Shown: one piece after another, positions 48,325 through 57,059 of the stretch
Layout of the letters: every line of letters starts with the position of its first letter
How positions within the stretch are numbered: position 1 is the first letter of the stretch
Assembly (NCBI RefSeq): GCF_023371205.1
Contig: NZ_JAMCCO010000001.1
Coordinates: 554,662-618,661, forward strand
DNA from: Parvivirga hydrogeniphila
GTDB lineage: Bacteria; Actinomycetota; Coriobacteriia; Anaerosomatales; Anaerosomataceae
Length of the DNA stretch: 64,000 nt
Reading direction: 5' to 3'
Notes under the pieces: generated by a model
Database searches by the model: none
What the model was told of the DNA's origin: nothing
Seen by the model: the letters and a program-made list of their open reading frames with translations, nothing else
Made by a program: the position numbers and the translations under genes

Positions 48325-49872
48325 ATGACGGATCACGTGTCGCAGCCAACCGTCCTCGTCTTCGACTTCGGTGCGCAGTACGCGCAGCTCATCGCGCGAC
48401 GCGTTCGTGAGGCGCGCGTATTCAGCGAGATCGTGCCGTTCGACATCAGCGCCGAGGAAGTGAAGCGGCGCAAACCTGCCGCGATCATCTTGTCGGGCGG
48501 CCCGGCGAGCGTGTACGCGGAAGGCGCGCCGCACATGGACAGGCGGGTACTCGAGCTCGGCGTCCCTGTGCTCGGGTTCTGCTACGGCATCCAGGAGATG
48601 GCCACGCAGCTCGGCGGCACGGTCCCGCGCACGGACGTCGGCGAGTACGGTTTCGCGGAGCTGCGCGTGACTGCCCCGGACAGTCCGCTGTTCGAGGGCG
48701 TCCCCGAGGTCTCGCAGTGCTGGATGAGCCACCGGGACAGCGTGGGCGAACTGCCGCCCGGCTTCCGCGCGACTGCGAGCACGGCGGTCACGCCGGTGGC
48801 GGCCATGGAGGACCCGGATCGTCGGTTGTACGCGACGCAGTTCCATCCCGAGGTCGCGCACACAGAGCACGGACAGCGCATCATCCGCAACTTCCTGTAC
48901 GAGATCGCTGGCATCCCGCCGACGTGGACGATGGTGAACATCATCGAAGAGTCGGTGGAGCGCGTCCGTGAGCAGGTCGGCTCAGACCGCGTGATCTGCG
49001 GGCTTTCTGGCGGCGTGGACTCGAGCGTGGTGGCAGCGCTTGTGCATCGCGCGATCGGCGACCAGCTGACGTGCGTGTTCGTCGACCACGGGCTTCTTCG
49101 TCACAACGAGGCGGACCAGGTCGTCCGCACGTTCCGCGACGCGTTCCGCGTCAACCTCGTGCACGTGGACGCTTCCGAGCGCTTCCTGTCGCTGCTCAAA
49201 GGCGTCACCGACCCAGAGCAGAAGCGGCGCATCATCGGCGAGGAGTTCTGGAAGGTCTTCTTCGAGGAAGCGCAGAAGCTCGAGGGCGTGAAGTGGCTGG
49301 CGCAAGGGACGCTGTATCCGGACGTCATCGAGTCCGGCAGCAAGACGGCGGCGAAGATCAAGAGCCACCACAACCTCATCCCGTTCCCTGAGGGCGTGCA
49401 CTTCGAGCTCATCGAGCCGTTGAAGTGGCTGTTCAAAGACGAAGTCCGAGCTGTCGGCACCGAGCTGGGCCTGCCGGACGAGATCGTGCATCGGCAGCCG
49501 TTCCCCGGTCCGGGGCTGGCCGTGCGCATCATCGGCGAGGTCACGCGTGAGAAGCTGGATCTCTTGCGCAGGGCCGACGCGATCGTGCGCGAGGAGATCG
49601 ACGCGTGGGACCGCGACAGGCAGGTCTGGCAGTACTTCGCGGTGCTTCCGGACATCCGGAGCGTCGGCGTCATGGGCGACGAGCGGACATACGGGCATCC
49701 GATCATCGTGCGGGCGGTGGCCTCTGCTGACGCGATGACAGCGGACTGGGCTCGCCTGCCGCACGATCTGCTGGCACGCATCTCGAACCGGATCGTGAAC
49801 GAGGTCGAGGGCATCAACCGCGTCGCCTACGACATCACCAGCAAGCCGCCCGGCACGATCGAGTGGGAGTAG
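48325..49872 (+). CDS. guaA: GMP synthase (glutamine-hydrolysing)
   Basis: GuaA aminates XMP to GMP. The 515-residue product combines a class I glutamine amidotransferase (nucleophile Cys86 in GFCYGIQ and the FHPEVAHTE triad segment), an ATP pyrophosphatase domain with SGGVDS at 228-233, and a C-terminal dimerisation domain ending with PPGTIEWE. It lies downstream of guaB3 with a 12-base gap. A nested inverted repeat overlaps the stop. Confidence 0.98.
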   Translation: MTDHVSQPTVLVFDFGAQYAQLIARRVREARVFSEIVPFDISAEEVKRRKPAAIILSGGPASVYAEGAPHMDRRVLELGVPVLGFCYGIQEMATQLGGTVPRTDVGEYGFAELRVTAPDSPLFEGVPEVSQCWMSHRDSVGELPPGFRATASTAVTPVAAMEDPDRRLYATQFHPEVAHTEHGQRIIRNFLYEIAGIPPTWTMVNIIEESVERVREQVGSDRVICGLSGGVDSSVVAALVHRAIGDQLTCVFVDHGLLRHNEADQVVRTFRDAFRVNLVHVDASERFLSLLKGVTDPEQKRRIIGEEFWKVFFEEAQKLEGVKWLAQGTLYPDVIESGSKTAAKIKSHHNLIPFPEGVHFELIEPLKWLFKDEVRAVGTELGLPDEIVHRQPFPGPGLAVRIIGEVTREKLDLLRRADAIVREEIDAWDRDRQVWQYFAVLPDIRSVGVMGDERTYGHPIIVRAVASADAMTADWARLPHDLLARISNRIVNEVEGINRVAYDITSKPPGTIEWE

Positions 49873-49919
49873 CGAGCGGGCCGCGTAACTCGCATCTGAG
49901 GTTACTTACGTCGCTCGCT
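49871..49919 (+). repeat. Nested inverted repeat at the end of guaA
   Basis: AGCGAGCG (49871-49878) pairs with CGCTCGCT (49912-49919) and, six bases inside on both sides, GTAAC (49885-49889) pairs with GTTAC (49901-49905). It could terminate guaA transcription or mark the break point of the pseudogene downstream. Confidence 0.45.
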
Positions 49920-50948
49920 ACTGTCTGAGGCGGTCGCTGCGCTGGACGTGGAAACGACTCGGGGTCTTGTCGCACGACCTTTCGCGAACTGGGACGACGC
50001 GCTGGATTCTCTGGCGGCCGCAGCGCGCTTTGAGCCGTTGCTCCTCGTGCCGGATGAATTCCCCGAGATCAAGGCGACGGCTCCGGACATCGAAGGAATA
50101 CTGCGGGCGTTCCTCGACAGGGCCCGCGGCATGACGAGACTCAAGGTCCTGCTATGCGGGTCGGCGGGGTGCCGATGTATCTCTCATGGTGGGACCAGTC
50201 TGCTTCTGTCCGCGACAACATCGAGCGCTTGTTCTGCACCCCGGGAGCACCTCTGCTGACAGAAGGGCAGCTGCTGCTTGCAACAGAAGGGGATGCGAGC
50301 GGCCTTGCCGGCATCGCGCTGAAGGCGATCGCAGCGGGGCGTACGCGTCATCAAGAGATCGCCGATGCCGTCGGAACCGAGCCGTCACGGCTGTTGGCTC
50401 GGCTCGTGCAGCTACGGCTCGTCGAACAGGTAGTGCCAGTGACCGAGAATCCTGCGCGCACCCGGAGGAAGCGGTATCGGATCGCCGACAACTACCTGGC
50501 GTTCTGGCTGAAGTACGTTGAGAGATACCGCTCGCAGATCGAGCGGGGGCTCGGGGCCCCGGTTGCTGCGCTCCTCGAGTCGAGCCTGGACGACGCGATG
50601 GGCGCACCGTGGGAGGAGGCCTTCCGCTGACATCTCGTCCGGATGATCGCAAACGGCGAGCTTCCGCGTGACATCGTCGCCCTCGGTCCATGGTGGAACG
50701 AGGCCAGCTCCGTGGAGATCGACGCGGTGGGGCTTTCGGGACGGCCTGGAACGGCCGTCCTGCTCGGCGAGGCCAAGTGGCGCAAGAAGGTTGATGCCTC
50801 GGCTCTGGTGTGGGAGCTTCGCGAGAGGTCAAAGGCGTTGCCGAGCGTCGCTGAGTCGCCGGTCTACGCAGTGTGCGCTCGGGAACGGCTCGACAACGTC
50901 CCGAATGGGGCCGTCCCGATCACCGCCGCTGAGGTATTCGGCGTATGA
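49900..50948 (+). pseudogene. Decayed DUF234-type AAA ATPase
   Basis: Three pieces of one gene remain. From about 49900 a frame encodes a fragment with the Walker B-like segment [11 protein letters not shown] and a later LLCGSAG, but the P-loop part is missing. At about 50150 the frame shifts, and from 50154 the homology resumes with [11 protein letters not shown] and [16 protein letters not shown], typical of DUF234 ATPases. A TGA at 50628-50630 interrupts FR-HLVRM; the same frame then continues to 50948 with GPWWNEASSVEIDAVGL and GEAKW, the end of such proteins with its nuclease-like core. Intact members are near 450 residues. Function is almost certainly lost. Confidence 0.8.
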
Positions 50949-51021
50949 GTCGCTGACGGAGCCGAAGGCCCTGAGTGCGGCTCCGGAGCTCGTCCACCTG
51001 TTTCCCGACGTGCTCCCCGGG

Positions 51022-51027
51022 TACAAT
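51022..51027 (+). promoter_or_regulatory. Possible -10 of the aroQ-aroF unit
   Basis: TACAAT lies 50 bases before the chorismate mutase ATG, just downstream of the pseudogene. A -35 is not clear. Confidence 0.4.
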
Positions 51028-51077
51028 ACTCGCACGCCGTGCTGGCCCGTGAGGCGGCCGACCCGAAGGAGCGCAGC

Positions 51078-51362
51078 ATGTCAGATGACCTCTCCGCAGA
51101 GGCGCAGGCGAGGATCGCCGAGCTCAGGCAGCGCATCGACGAGATCGATTGCAGGATCGTGCAGCTCCTGAACGAGCGGGCGCGCCTGGCGCTCGAGATC
51201 AGGCACCTCAAGCCGCAGGTGCATTGGGGTCTCTACGATCCGAAGCGCGAGGAGGAGATCTTCGCGAACCTCGCGCGGTGCAACGCAGGCCCGCTCTACG
51301 CCGAGAACCTGCGGGAGATCTACGAGGCGATCCTGCACGTGATGAAGGAGCTGAGAGACTGA
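51078..51362 (+). CDS. Chorismate mutase, AroQ type
   Basis: The enzyme turns chorismate into prephenate for Phe and Tyr synthesis. From ATG 51078 with GAAGGAGC upstream the product is 94 residues with a helical AroQ pattern: IAELRQRIDEIDCRIVQLLNERA-type sequence (about residues 11-33), in which the conserved Arg and Asp residues are visible, and a C-terminal helix. Its TGA overlaps the ATG of the DAHP synthase gene, so the two are coupled. Confidence 0.9.
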   Translation: MSDDLSAEAQARIAELRQRIDEIDCRIVQLLNERARLALEIRHLKPQVHWGLYDPKREEEIFANLARCNAGPLYAENLREIYEAILHVMKELRD

Positions 51363-52159
51363 TGGCTCCAGACGCCGCACGTGCCGCTGACGCAGTTGTG
51401 CGCGATGGCGCGGTGACGATCATCGCAGGACCCTGCTCAGTGGAAAGCCGCGAGCAGATGCTTCAGGTCGCGTCCGTGCTCGCCGAGCTCGGCGTCCGCG
51501 TGATGCGAGGCGGGGCGTACAAGCCCAGGACCTCCCCGTTCTCGTTCCAGGGCCTCGAAGAGAAGGGTCTGGAACTCCTGCGCGAGGCCGCCGACGCGTA
51601 CGGGCTCATGGTCGTCACAGAGGTCGTCGACTCAGCGCATGTCGAACTCGTTGATGCGTACGCCGACATCTTGCAGGTCGGCACGCGCAACATGGCCAAC
51701 TACAGCCTTCTGAAGAAGATCGGCGCGGTGACGGCGGAGTCGCGCAAGCCGGTCGTGTTCAAGCGCGGCATGGCGGCGACCATCGAGGAGTGGCTGCAGG
51801 CGAGCAACTACATCACGATGCTCGGCAACGACAACGTGATCCTCTGCGAGCGCGGTATCCGCACGTTCGAGACCGCGACCCGCTTCACGCTCGACATCAG
51901 CGCGGTCCCCGTCGTGAAGAAGCTATCGCTGCTGCCGATCATCGTCGACGTGTCGCACCCGACAGGCCAGGCGGACCTGGTGCCGGCGTGCGCGCGGGCG
52001 GCCGTGGCAGTCGGTGCTGACGGCGTCATGGTGGAGGTGCACCCGAACCCGCGCGAGGCCCTGTGCGACGGGCCGCAGTCGCTCGATCTTGCAGGATTAC
52101 GGAACCTTTACGCCGAACTAGAGCCTGTGGCACGTGCAATCGGTCGGACACTCGCGTAG
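51362..52159 (+). CDS. aroF: 3-deoxy-7-phosphoheptulonate synthase (AroF-type, KdsA-like)
   Basis: This enzyme condenses PEP and erythrose-4-phosphate, the first shikimate step. The 265-residue product has the DAHP/KDO8P synthase core: AGPCSVES at 22-29, GGAYKPRTSPFSFQG at 50-64, GTRNMANYSLLK and the HPTGQ-type end segment (VDVSHPTGQ). It lacks the roughly 70-residue N-terminal regulatory domain of some homologues; the separate chorismate mutase directly upstream may instead act on it as an allosteric partner (known in other species; inference here). ATG 51362 overlaps the preceding stop. Confidence 0.94.
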   Translation: MAPDAARAADAVVRDGAVTIIAGPCSVESREQMLQVASVLAELGVRVMRGGAYKPRTSPFSFQGLEEKGLELLREAADAYGLMVVTEVVDSAHVELVDAYADILQVGTRNMANYSLLKKIGAVTAESRKPVVFKRGMAATIEEWLQASNYITMLGNDNVILCERGIRTFETATRFTLDISAVPVVKKLSLLPIIVDVSHPTGQADLVPACARAAVAVGADGVMVEVHPNPREALCDGPQSLDLAGLRNLYAELEPVARAIGRTLA

Positions 52160-52205
52160 CGCGCTCGCAACGACCCCCTCGCGATACGACCGGAGATCAA
52201 GGCTC

Positions 52206-52412
52206 GTGACGGAGCGCCAGGCAGGCAGGATATGTCCGCATTGCGGCTCGGTGGGCGAGGAGCGCCTCGGGTACTGCGACGAGTGCGGTCTTCCCGTGTG
52301 CATCAAGTGCGGCAACGTGCACTACGTGCGGGGCGAGCGCACGGTGCTGCACGACGAGTGCCTGAAGGAGAACCCGGGCGCGCACTTCAGCATGATCAAG
52401 TTCGTCAAGTGA
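52206..52412 (+). CDS. Small zinc-ribbon protein
   Basis: From GTG 52206 the product is 68 residues with three CxxC pairs (CPHC, CDEC, CIKC) and a later HDEC, enough ligands for two zinc sites. A short C-terminal tail (GAHFSMIKFVK) follows. AAGG lies a few bases upstream. I know no function; small ribbon proteins often bind nucleic acid or a protein partner. It lies 46 bases after aroF and just before pcrA. Confidence 0.7.
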   Translation: MTERQAGRICPHCGSVGEERLGYCDECGLPVCIKCGNVHYVRGERTVLHDECLKENPGAHFSMIKFVK

Positions 52413-52440
52413 AGCCATAGCGACCCGTTCGCGCATCGGG

Positions 52441-52446
52441 TACACT
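52441..52446 (+). promoter_or_regulatory. -10 element of pcrA, nearly leaderless
   Basis: TACACT ends nine bases before the pcrA ATG at 52456. Transcription from it would start about three bases before the ATG, giving an almost leaderless mRNA; no ribosome binding site is visible. Confidence 0.45.
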
Positions 52447-52455
52447 GAGCGCCCT

Positions 52456-54702
52456 ATGAGCAACCTCCTCGACGGACTCAACCCTGCCCAGCGCGACGCT
52501 GTGACCACCACCGAAGGCCCGCTTCTGGTGCTGGCCGGCGCCGGCTCGGGCAAGACGCGCGTGCTCACGCATCGCGTCGCGTACCTCGTGCGGGAGCGCG
52601 GCGTGTCGCCGGCGGAGATTCTGGCGATCACCTTCACCAACAAGGCCGCGAACGAGATGCGGGAGCGGCTCGAACGCCTCATCGGTCCTGCGGTGCGCGG
52701 CATGTGGGTTATGACGTTCCACGCCTTCTGCGTGCGCTTGCTGCGCGCGGAAGCCTATCGGTTGGGGATGTCGCGGCAGTTCACGATCTACGACGAGGAC
52801 GACACACGGCGGATGCTCGCGACCGTGGCGGCCGACCTCGATCTCGACCCGAAGCGCTACTCGCCGAAGATGCTGGCCTCGCGGATCTCGACGCTGAAAA
52901 ACGAGCTCGCCTTGCCGGACGCGGCGGCCGAACGCGCGGTCCTGCCGCCGGAGAAGGTGACCGCGAAGGCGTACGCCGCGTACCAGGCGCGCCTGATGCA
53001 CGCGAACGCGATGGACTTCGACGACCTGCTCGTGAACGCGTGGCTCGTGCTGTCGCAGCACGACGACGCCCGTGCGTTCTACCAGCGGCGGTTCCGCTAC
53101 ATCCTCGTGGACGAGTACCAAGACACGAACCACGCGCAGTACGAGATCGTCAACCTGCTCGCCGCCGGCCACCGCAATCTCATGGTGGTCGGAGACGATG
53201 ACCAGTCGATCTACTCCTGGCGCGGTGCGGACATCCGCAACATCCTCGATTTCGAGAAGGACTACCCCGAGGCGACCGTCATCCGTCTCGAGCAGAACTA
53301 CCGCTCGACCCAGACGATCCTCGCGGCCGCGAACGCGGTGGTCGCGAACAATCTCGGCCGCAAGCCCAAGACGCTGTGGACGGCGAACGTCGGCGGGGAG
53401 GCCATCGTCCGCTACGTCGCCCAGGACGAGCGCGACGAGGCGCGGTTCGTCGCGGAGGAGATCGAGCGGCTTCGCGCGAGCGAGTCGCGGGCGTACGCCG
53501 ACTTCGCCGTCTTCTACCGGACGAACGCACAGTCCCGCGTCATCGAAGACGTGTTCTTGCGAGCCGGCGTCCCATACCGCCTGGTGGGCGGCACCCGGTT
53601 CTTCGACAGGGCCGAGATCCGCGACGTGATGGCGTGGCTGAAGGCGGTCGTGAACCCCTCCGACGTGCAGTCGTACAAGCGGCTGATGGGCGGGTGGCCT
53701 GGCGTCGGGAAGACCACCATCGACGCCGTGGAGGCCCGTGCGCTCGCAACGGGCATACCGATCGGCGATGCGGTCCGAAGCGCGGTGGACGACGGGTGGG
53801 TAGGCGGAGCGGCGCGCAATCGCCTCGGCGAGCTGCGCAAGGCGCTGGAGGCGGCCGACGCTGCCGCGCGCGCCGAAGGCCCGCTCCGCGAGCGCGTCGA
53901 GGCCATCGTGGCGGCCGCGGGCATCGTCTCGCGGTTTCTGGCCGAAGGCACCGACGAGGCGAAGGGCCGGGTCGAGAACGTCGCTGAGCTGCTCGGCGTC
54001 GTCGAGGAGTACGACGCGGTGCACGAGGAGCCCGAGGCGCGGACGCTCGAGGCGTTCCTCGAGTGGGCGGCGCTCCGCACCGACCTCGACCAGCTTGCAG
54101 AAGGCGACGATGCGGCGACGCTCATGACGCTCCACACGGCCAAGGGGCTCGAGTTCCCCGTGGTGTTCCTTGTCGGGCTGGAAGACGGCATCTTCCCTCA
54201 CGCGAACTCGATGTACGACCCCCAGCGGCTCGAGGAGGAGCGCCGGCTGATGTACGTCGGCGTCACGCGTGCCCGTGAGCGCCTGTACATCACGCACGCG
54301 CACACGCGCTCGCTGTACGGCAGCGACCAGTGGAACCCGCCGAGCCGGTTCATCACGGAGATCCCCGAGGAGTACGTGAGCACCAAAGGCGTCGGCTCGT
54401 CCGGCTTCGGAACCTCTGCGCCGGGCCGTGGCAGAGGCGACCGCGGGGGCTCGCTCCGCTGGGCGTCTTCTTCCGCTCAGTCGGGCGATACCGGCGGGCG
54501 CGTGTTCGGGGCCGGGCAGCAGCGTCGCCCGCGCGAGCGCGAGACGCTGGTGCTCGCGCCTGGCGATCGCGTCGAGCACAAGACGTTCGGGAAGGGCACG
54601 GTGCGTGAAGTGAAAGGTGACGCCGTGGTCGTCGAATTCGCGGGCCTCGGGACGAAGAAGCTGCTTCTGGGGTACGCTCCTCTTCGGAAGATCGACGGGT
54701 GA
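52456..54702 (+). CDS. pcrA: ATP-dependent DNA helicase UvrD/PcrA
   Basis: PcrA/UvrD is a 3'-5' superfamily 1A helicase used in repair and in removal of RecA from DNA. The 748-residue product has the Q motif LNPAQRDAV, Walker A AGAGSGKTR at 27-35, Walker B VDEYQDTN, motif III GDDDQSIYSWRGA, and motifs V-VI (LHTAKGLEFP and VGVTRARERLY). The C-terminal segment from about 640 is a Gly/Arg-rich linker followed by a PcrA-type RNA-polymerase binding domain (DRVEHKTFGKGTV). The ATG at 52456 has no ribosome binding site, see the -10 entry. Confidence 0.97.
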   Translation: MSNLLDGLNPAQRDAVTTTEGPLLVLAGAGSGKTRVLTHRVAYLVRERGVSPAEILAITFTNKAANEMRERLERLIGPAVRGMWVMTFHAFCVRLLRAEAYRLGMSRQFTIYDEDDTRRMLATVAADLDLDPKRYSPKMLASRISTLKNELALPDAAAERAVLPPEKVTAKAYAAYQARLMHANAMDFDDLLVNAWLVLSQHDDARAFYQRRFRYILVDEYQDTNHAQYEIVNLLAAGHRNLMVVGDDDQSIYSWRGADIRNILDFEKDYPEATVIRLEQNYRSTQTILAAANAVVANNLGRKPKTLWTANVGGEAIVRYVAQDERDEARFVAEEIERLRASESRAYADFAVFYRTNAQSRVIEDVFLRAGVPYRLVGGTRFFDRAEIRDVMAWLKAVVNPSDVQSYKRLMGGWPGVGKTTIDAVEARALATGIPIGDAVRSAVDDGWVGGAARNRLGELRKALEAADAAARAEGPLRERVEAIVAAAGIVSRFLAEGTDEAKGRVENVAELLGVVEEYDAVHEEPEARTLEAFLEWAALRTDLDQLAEGDDAATLMTLHTAKGLEFPVVFLVGLEDGIFPHANSMYDPQRLEEERRLMYVGVTRARERLYITHAHTRSLYGSDQWNPPSRFITEIPEEYVSTKGVGSSGFGTSAPGRGRGDRGGSLRWASSSAQSGDTGGRVFGAGQQRRPRERETLVLAPGDRVEHKTFGKGTVREVKGDAVVVEFAGLGTKKLLLGYAPLRKIDG

Positions 54703-54725
54703 AGCAGGCAGACAGGAGGCGTCGA

Positions 54726-56351
54726 GTGGGCCCCATCCTCGTATTCGGCCATCGCAACCCAGACAACGACTCGATCTGCTCCGCGGTGGCGTACGCGCAC
54801 CTGAAGAACAGGACCGACTCCGACAACGTCTACGTGCCCGTGCGGCTCGGTGCGGTGCCGCCGGAGACCGCGTGGGTCTTCGAGCGGTTCGGGATCGACG
54901 TGCCGGAGGAGATCTTGCACGTCAAGACGCGGGTGCGCGACGTCATGACCGAACAGCCCGTGGCCGTCGGACGCGACGCGACAGTGCTCGAGGCGGGCCG
55001 TTTGATGCGCGAACACGGCGTCCGGGCGTTGCCGGTGGTGCGTGACGGCGTGGTGGAGGGCATCGTGAGCGCCACGACGCTCGCGGAGCGCTACGTCCAG
55101 GAGACGAGCGTTCGAGGTTTCGCGGACAGCCCGGTTCGGCTCGGGAGCCTCGCTCAGGTGCTCGACGGCACGGTCGTCGCGGGCGAGCCGGACGCGTTCG
55201 TGAGCGGCGACGTGCTGGTCGGTGCGATGGAGCCCGACACGATGCGCCGCTACCTCAAGCCGGGCGACGTGCTGATCGTCGGCGACAGGAAGCGCACGCA
55301 GCCGATGGCCCTCGAGGCAGGCGTGGCGTGCCTCGTCGTGACCGGCGGGGAGACCCCCGAGCCCGAGGTGCTTGCGCTCGCTCGGGAGCGCGGAGCATCC
55401 GTGGTCGTCACGCCGCACGACTCGTTCGCGGCCGCTCGCCTGACGGACCTTGCGCGGCCCGTGCACACCGTGCTCGACTCGACCGTGCCGTTGGTGGGTC
55501 CTGAGGACCTCGTGGAGGAGATCGCCGAGGACATGCTCGCCTCGCCGCACCGCGAGGCCGTCGTCGTCGACCACGATGGTGGGCTGCTCGGCGTCGTGAC
55601 GAGGACCGACCTCGTTCGCGGCCGCCGTCGCCGCGTCGTGCTGGTGGACCACAACGAACGGGCGCAGTCCGCGCCCGGGATCGAGCAAGCGCAGGTCGTG
55701 GAAATCATCGATCACCACCGCATCGGTGACGTGCAGACGAGCCAGCCGGCGCTGTTCGTGAACCTGCCCGTCGGAGCCACTGCGACGATCGTCGCGGCCC
55801 GGTATCGGGAGCTCGGTGTGGAGGTGCCTGCGCCGATCGCCGGCGTCCTGCTCGCCGCCATCCTTACGGACACCGTCCTTCTGAAGTCGCCGACGACCAC
55901 GTCGCACGACGTCGCGGCGGCAGAAGAGCTTGCTGCACGCATCGGCGTGACGCCGGTGGAGTTCGGTCTAGAGATGTTCGATGCGCGCTCACGCGCCGAA
56001 GACGACGACGTGGAGCGGGCGGTGACCCGCGACCTGAAGGAGTACCGCGTCGGCGATGCCGTGGTGGCGATCGGGCAGGTCGAGACGGTCGACGCAGCGA
56101 AGGCGATCGAGCGCTTCGGCGACGTGCGCGCAGCACTCGAAGCGCTGCGGCAGGCCCGGTCGTACGACCTGCTCGTCTTCATGGTGACAGACGTGCTCAA
56201 GGAGGGCAGCGTGCTGTGCGCGGTCGGCAAGACGCGCATGCTCGAACGGGCGCTCGGTGCGCAGCTCGTCGATGGCCAGGTATGGGCGGACGGGATGCTG
56301 TCCCGAAAGAAGCAGCTCGCACCGCTGCTCATCGAGGCGACGGCACGGTGA
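54726..56351 (+). CDS. ppaC: CBS/DRTGG-regulated manganese inorganic pyrophosphatase (family II)
   Basis: Family II pyrophosphatase hydrolyses PPi and drives biosynthesis. From GTG 54726, with AGGAGG six bases upstream, the product is 541 residues. Mn ligands are H9, D13 and D15 in GHRNPDND, D308 and the DHH motif at 329-331. Between residues 65 and 300 lie a CBS domain, a DRTGG domain and a second CBS domain, the layout of nucleotide-regulated CBS-PPases. A C-terminal SRKKQ supplies substrate-binding lysines. A GTG at 54699 overlapping pcrA is a less likely start. Confidence 0.94.
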   Translation: MGPILVFGHRNPDNDSICSAVAYAHLKNRTDSDNVYVPVRLGAVPPETAWVFERFGIDVPEEILHVKTRVRDVMTEQPVAVGRDATVLEAGRLMREHGVRALPVVRDGVVEGIVSATTLAERYVQETSVRGFADSPVRLGSLAQVLDGTVVAGEPDAFVSGDVLVGAMEPDTMRRYLKPGDVLIVGDRKRTQPMALEAGVACLVVTGGETPEPEVLALARERGASVVVTPHDSFAAARLTDLARPVHTVLDSTVPLVGPEDLVEEIAEDMLASPHREAVVVDHDGGLLGVVTRTDLVRGRRRRVVLVDHNERAQSAPGIEQAQVVEIIDHHRIGDVQTSQPALFVNLPVGATATIVAARYRELGVEVPAPIAGVLLAAILTDTVLLKSPTTTSHDVAAAEELAARIGVTPVEFGLEMFDARSRAEDDDVERAVTRDLKEYRVGDAVVAIGQVETVDAAKAIERFGDVRAALEALRQARSYDLLVFMVTDVLKEGSVLCAVGKTRMLERALGAQLVDGQVWADGMLSRKKQLAPLLIEATAR

Positions 56352-56357
56352 GCGAGC

Positions 56358-57059
56358 GTGGAGGCGACGAGCTCAAGCAGCAGCCGTCGCATCCGGGCGC
56401 TCGTGACGGCTGCTGGGGCGAACGCGGCTCTGTTCGCAGCGACTGCGGTCGTCGTGATGCTCGTGCCAGGGGTCTGGGGCCTCGACCGGGCTGTGACCGG
56501 AATCGCAGCGGAATCCCGTTCCCCGGCACTCGATCTGCTCGCGCGGGCGCTTGCGACGATCGGCGACACTGCGGGAACCAGCGCCATCACGCTCTTGGCA
56601 GGGCTTGTGCTCGCTGCGTCCCGCCGACTGCGCGGGGCGGTGTTCGTGGTCGCGACGGTCGCGTCGGGCGCCTTGGCGAGCACTGTGCTCAAGACGGTCT
56701 TCGAGCGCCCGCGGCCTGATGGCGCGTACCTTGTGTCCGTGCCCGCGAGCGCAAGCTTCCCTTCTGGCCACGTGGTTGCAGCTGTATGCCTGGCGGGAGC
56801 GCTCACAGCGCTCCTGCTGGCCGCTCCTTCCACCTCGAGGCGCGTCAAGGCGATCGCTCTGACCGCCTCAGCGGTCTGGGTCGTGACGATGGCTGCATCT
56901 CGCGTGTACCTGGGCGTGCACTACGCGAGCGACGTCATCGGTGGAGCGCTGCTGGGGGCAGCGGTCGTGTGCGCCTCGGCGGCGGTATGCGTTGCGTGGG
57001 ACTTCGGCCGGCGCGACAGCCAGGCGGGCCGCGTCACGCCTCCGGCAGGGCGAGCGTGA
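56358..57059 (+). CDS. PAP2-family membrane phosphatase
   Basis: The 233-residue product has about five membrane helices and the three PAP2 motifs: KTVFERPRP at 112-120, PSGH at 135-138 and SRVYLGVHYASD at 181-192. Members remove phosphate from undecaprenyl pyrophosphate, phosphatidic acid or other lipids; which one is used here is unknown. The GTG at 56358 lies six bases after the ppaC stop. The gene ends tail to tail with phoR and overlaps it by 26 bases. Confidence 0.9.
   Translation: MEATSSSSSRRIRALVTAAGANAALFAATAVVVMLVPGVWGLDRAVTGIAAESRSPALDLLARALATIGDTAGTSAITLLAGLVLAASRRLRGAVFVVATVASGALASTVLKTVFERPRPDGAYLVSVPASASFPSGHVVAAVCLAGALTALLLAAPSTSRRVKAIALTASAVWVVTMAASRVYLGVHYASDVIGGALLGAAVVCASAAVCVAWDFGRRDSQAGRVTPPAGRA

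Noticed and set aside
50628-50630. TGA in the DUF234 remnant as a recoded (selenocysteine) codon
   Set aside because: The gene also lacks its P-loop and has a frameshift, and no active-site Sec is known in this family. A plain nonsense mutation is simpler.
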